Of a DNA stretch of 64,000 nucleotides, positions 62,334 through 64,000 are shown piece by piece. The position numbers and the translations under genes were made by a program. This stretch comes from Littorina saxatilis (lineage: Eukaryota; Mollusca; Gastropoda; Littorinimorpha; Littorinidae): NCBI RefSeq assembly GCF_037325665.1, contig NC_090255.1, positions 29,881,985-29,945,984 of the forward strand. Reading direction: 5' to 3'. How positions within the stretch are numbered: position 1 is the first letter of the stretch; each line of letters starts with the position of its first letter. A model generated the notes under the pieces. It saw only the letters and a list, made by a program, of their open reading frames with translations. It made no database searches and was not told the DNA's origin.

Positions 62334-62830
62334 GTAAAGGCACAGTCTTTCCTCACAAAATCATTTTACTCACCATCTCAGATCTGGTTGGGTTTTTACA
62401 TGGGCCTGATATTAATTGAGCAAAGTTTATTTTATGCAGCTTGCTGCTCAAAGCTTTGGCATTGAATTTTGGGTGAAAAAACTTTGGGAAGTCTTCACGA
62501 AGTCAACTTTGGGCTCAGTCAAGGACAGCCTTAGACCATCTCCACATTTGGACACATACCAACTAGCATCTTCCTGGCTGCTTTCAGTACAGAGTTGGAA
62601 TTTTTTGGACCAGTTAAATTCTTAACTGTCAGTGTCACTATGGTGTCAATGTAGGGAACTAATTCATCAAAAAGAACAAATAAATAAAATTCCCACTCTG
62701 CCCAGAAAGCACATATAAAGTTGATTTTTGGTTCGTCTTGACCCAGTAGGAATGGCTTTGTCTCATGTAAAAACAGGACCAGATCTGTGCGATGATGAGC
62801 CGAATTGTTTAAGGACTGAATCAAGGAACA
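62334..62830. repeat. Possible foldback element in the APOOL 3' region
   Basis: The stretch actcaccatctcagatctgg ttgggtttttacatg near 62372 recurs inverted as catgtaaaaacaggaccaga tctgtgcgatgatgag near 62765. The left end aaaggcacagtc resembles the AGGCAC MITEs. Boundaries are uncertain. It would form part of the 3' UTR if transcribed. Confidence 0.45.
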
Positions 62831-62842
62831 CATCTGTTGGTT

Positions 62843-63142
62843 AGGCCAAAAAAACAAATAGGTGTGGTTACGGTAACATAGCCAAAAAATATAGGGTAGG
62901 TAGGTAGGCAATCACTTTTTTTTTTTTTTACTTTTTTTTCTAATGTGTACAAATTAAACCTACTTGACAGGGAAATAAGTGTGCGACTCGGGCGATTTCG
63001 CTTTCATTGCGTTTTTTGCACTCGGTTTGTTTGGGTTTTTTTTGGTTTGTTTTGACAAATGTAATAAAAAGTTATAGGATCGGCCCCTAAAAATAGGGTA
63101 GGCCGGGTTACCGTAACCACACCTATTTTTTTTTTAGGCCTT
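62843..63142. repeat. Family D element (ggtgtggttacgg subfamily)
   Basis: Ends aaataggtgtggttacggta and taccgtaaccacacctattt, bounded by ggcc and ttaggcctta. Similar to 1708-1999. Confidence 0.8.
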
Positions 63143-64000
63143 AGAACCAAGCAAAGAGATAGCTTTTGAACTCTGTGAGGTTTCGATTTGATTGTTGCAG
63201 AGTAAAATCTCCTTGGAAGTTCCCTGGTTAAGTTAATTCTGCAAGTTGAAAATGCAAGCAGGGTGTGCTAATTGGTGCAAGTACAACGCTCTTGAACTCT
63301 GTGAGGTTTTGATTTGCTTGTCACAGAGAAAAATTGAATTGGGTTTACCTTGTTCTGTTGTTTTCAGTTTAAAGTAGGGTGTGTTAATGGCAAAAGACAA
63401 TTTGGTAATATTATAAGGGCAAAAAAACTGGATCTGACAGTGAGGGTCTTCAAGGTTTTTTGTTTGGGGGGGGGGGGGGGGCTTTTGGGGAATGTTAAAT
63501 GTCTTTTATACAACTCCTGCAATGCAACCGAGGGGTGGATTAAATCTAGTTGATTATTTTTAGACAAGTGAGAAATTAGAACGAACTACTTTGATTAAAC
63601 CCAAAAATCACACGTGGATTATTCGAAGTAAGAATAAAGAGGGATAAAAAATAATCAACACTAGAATTTATTTTTAGAACATTTCAAACCCAGACGATTG
63701 GACCCTGTTGCGGAAGAATACGTACAATGTTGACTCAAAACTGTAACAACAATGGCTGACGTGTATGACTAGTCGACAGACGATGCCATTTGCTTTGTGT
63801 GTGATTTTGTTGTTGCTTACTGTACATGACATACATTATGTGTAAAATCCAGTTCTTTAACAGGCAACAAACCTTGCAAATTTCCAGAAGCTGCAATCTG
63901 AAGCGACCTATCTCTGATTCTAGCAGACGATCTCTCCAATGTTTAACACAAAATCAGCAAACTCTCCTGTCACATAGAACGTCCATTATATAGTGCAATG
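63143..64000. other. Sequence after the APOOL-like gene, no feature seen
   Basis: A G-run at 63466-63480 and a repeated phrase (gaactctgtgaggttt) at 63169 and 63294 are all that stands out. No exon signal recognised. Confidence 0.4.

Overview
The window looks like nuclear DNA of a mollusc, most likely a marine snail. It has spliced host genes with canonical GT-AG introns, a tRNA gene, several tRNA-headed SINE families with long target-site duplications, many short inverted-repeat DNA elements, long (AC)n and pentamer runs, and one large Polinton/Maverick. The clade is inferred from overall character and is not proven by any single gene. There is one assembly gap of 200 N (10326-10525).

Three host genes can be traced exon by exon, with every junction in phase. 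(1) Minus strand, 17883 down to 102: a predicted secreted protein of about 455 residues, made of a signal peptide, one antistasin-type cysteine module and the C-terminal two thirds of an animal haem peroxidase. (2) Minus strand, 51139 down to 23920: a failed-axon-connections (FAXC)-like, metaxin/GST-fold membrane protein of 293 or 294 residues. Two neighbouring alternative copies of one exon (26627-26835 and 26908-27119) have phases that allow exactly one to be used. (3) Plus strand, 51649 to 62309: an APOO/APOOL (MIC26/MIC27)-like mitochondrial MICOS subunit of 240-250 residues that probably uses microexons. Genes 2 and 3 are head to head; their start codons are 509 bp apart.

The first intron of the FAXC-like gene is very large because it holds a 14.9-kb Polinton (35312-50202) inserted in a 30-bp minisatellite. 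The element has near-identical 382-bp terminal inverted repeats and carries an rve integrase, a protein-primed family B DNA polymerase, an A32-type packaging ATPase, a double-jelly-roll major capsid protein, a likely penton protein and a set of small or membrane proteins of unknown role. No maturation protease was recognised. It looks whole and young, and is treated here as a resident virus-like element.

Most of the rest is repeats: an ~880-bp element ('family A', at least seven copies), 'family D' inverted-repeat elements in two subfamilies, 'family C' elements, TTAA-flanked piggyBac-type MITEs, a Tc1/mariner copy in APOOL intron 1, SINEs that share one body under different tRNA-like heads, and many minisatellites. 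Several are nested, most strikingly at 27169-29293. No CRISPR array, bacterial operon or rRNA gene is present.
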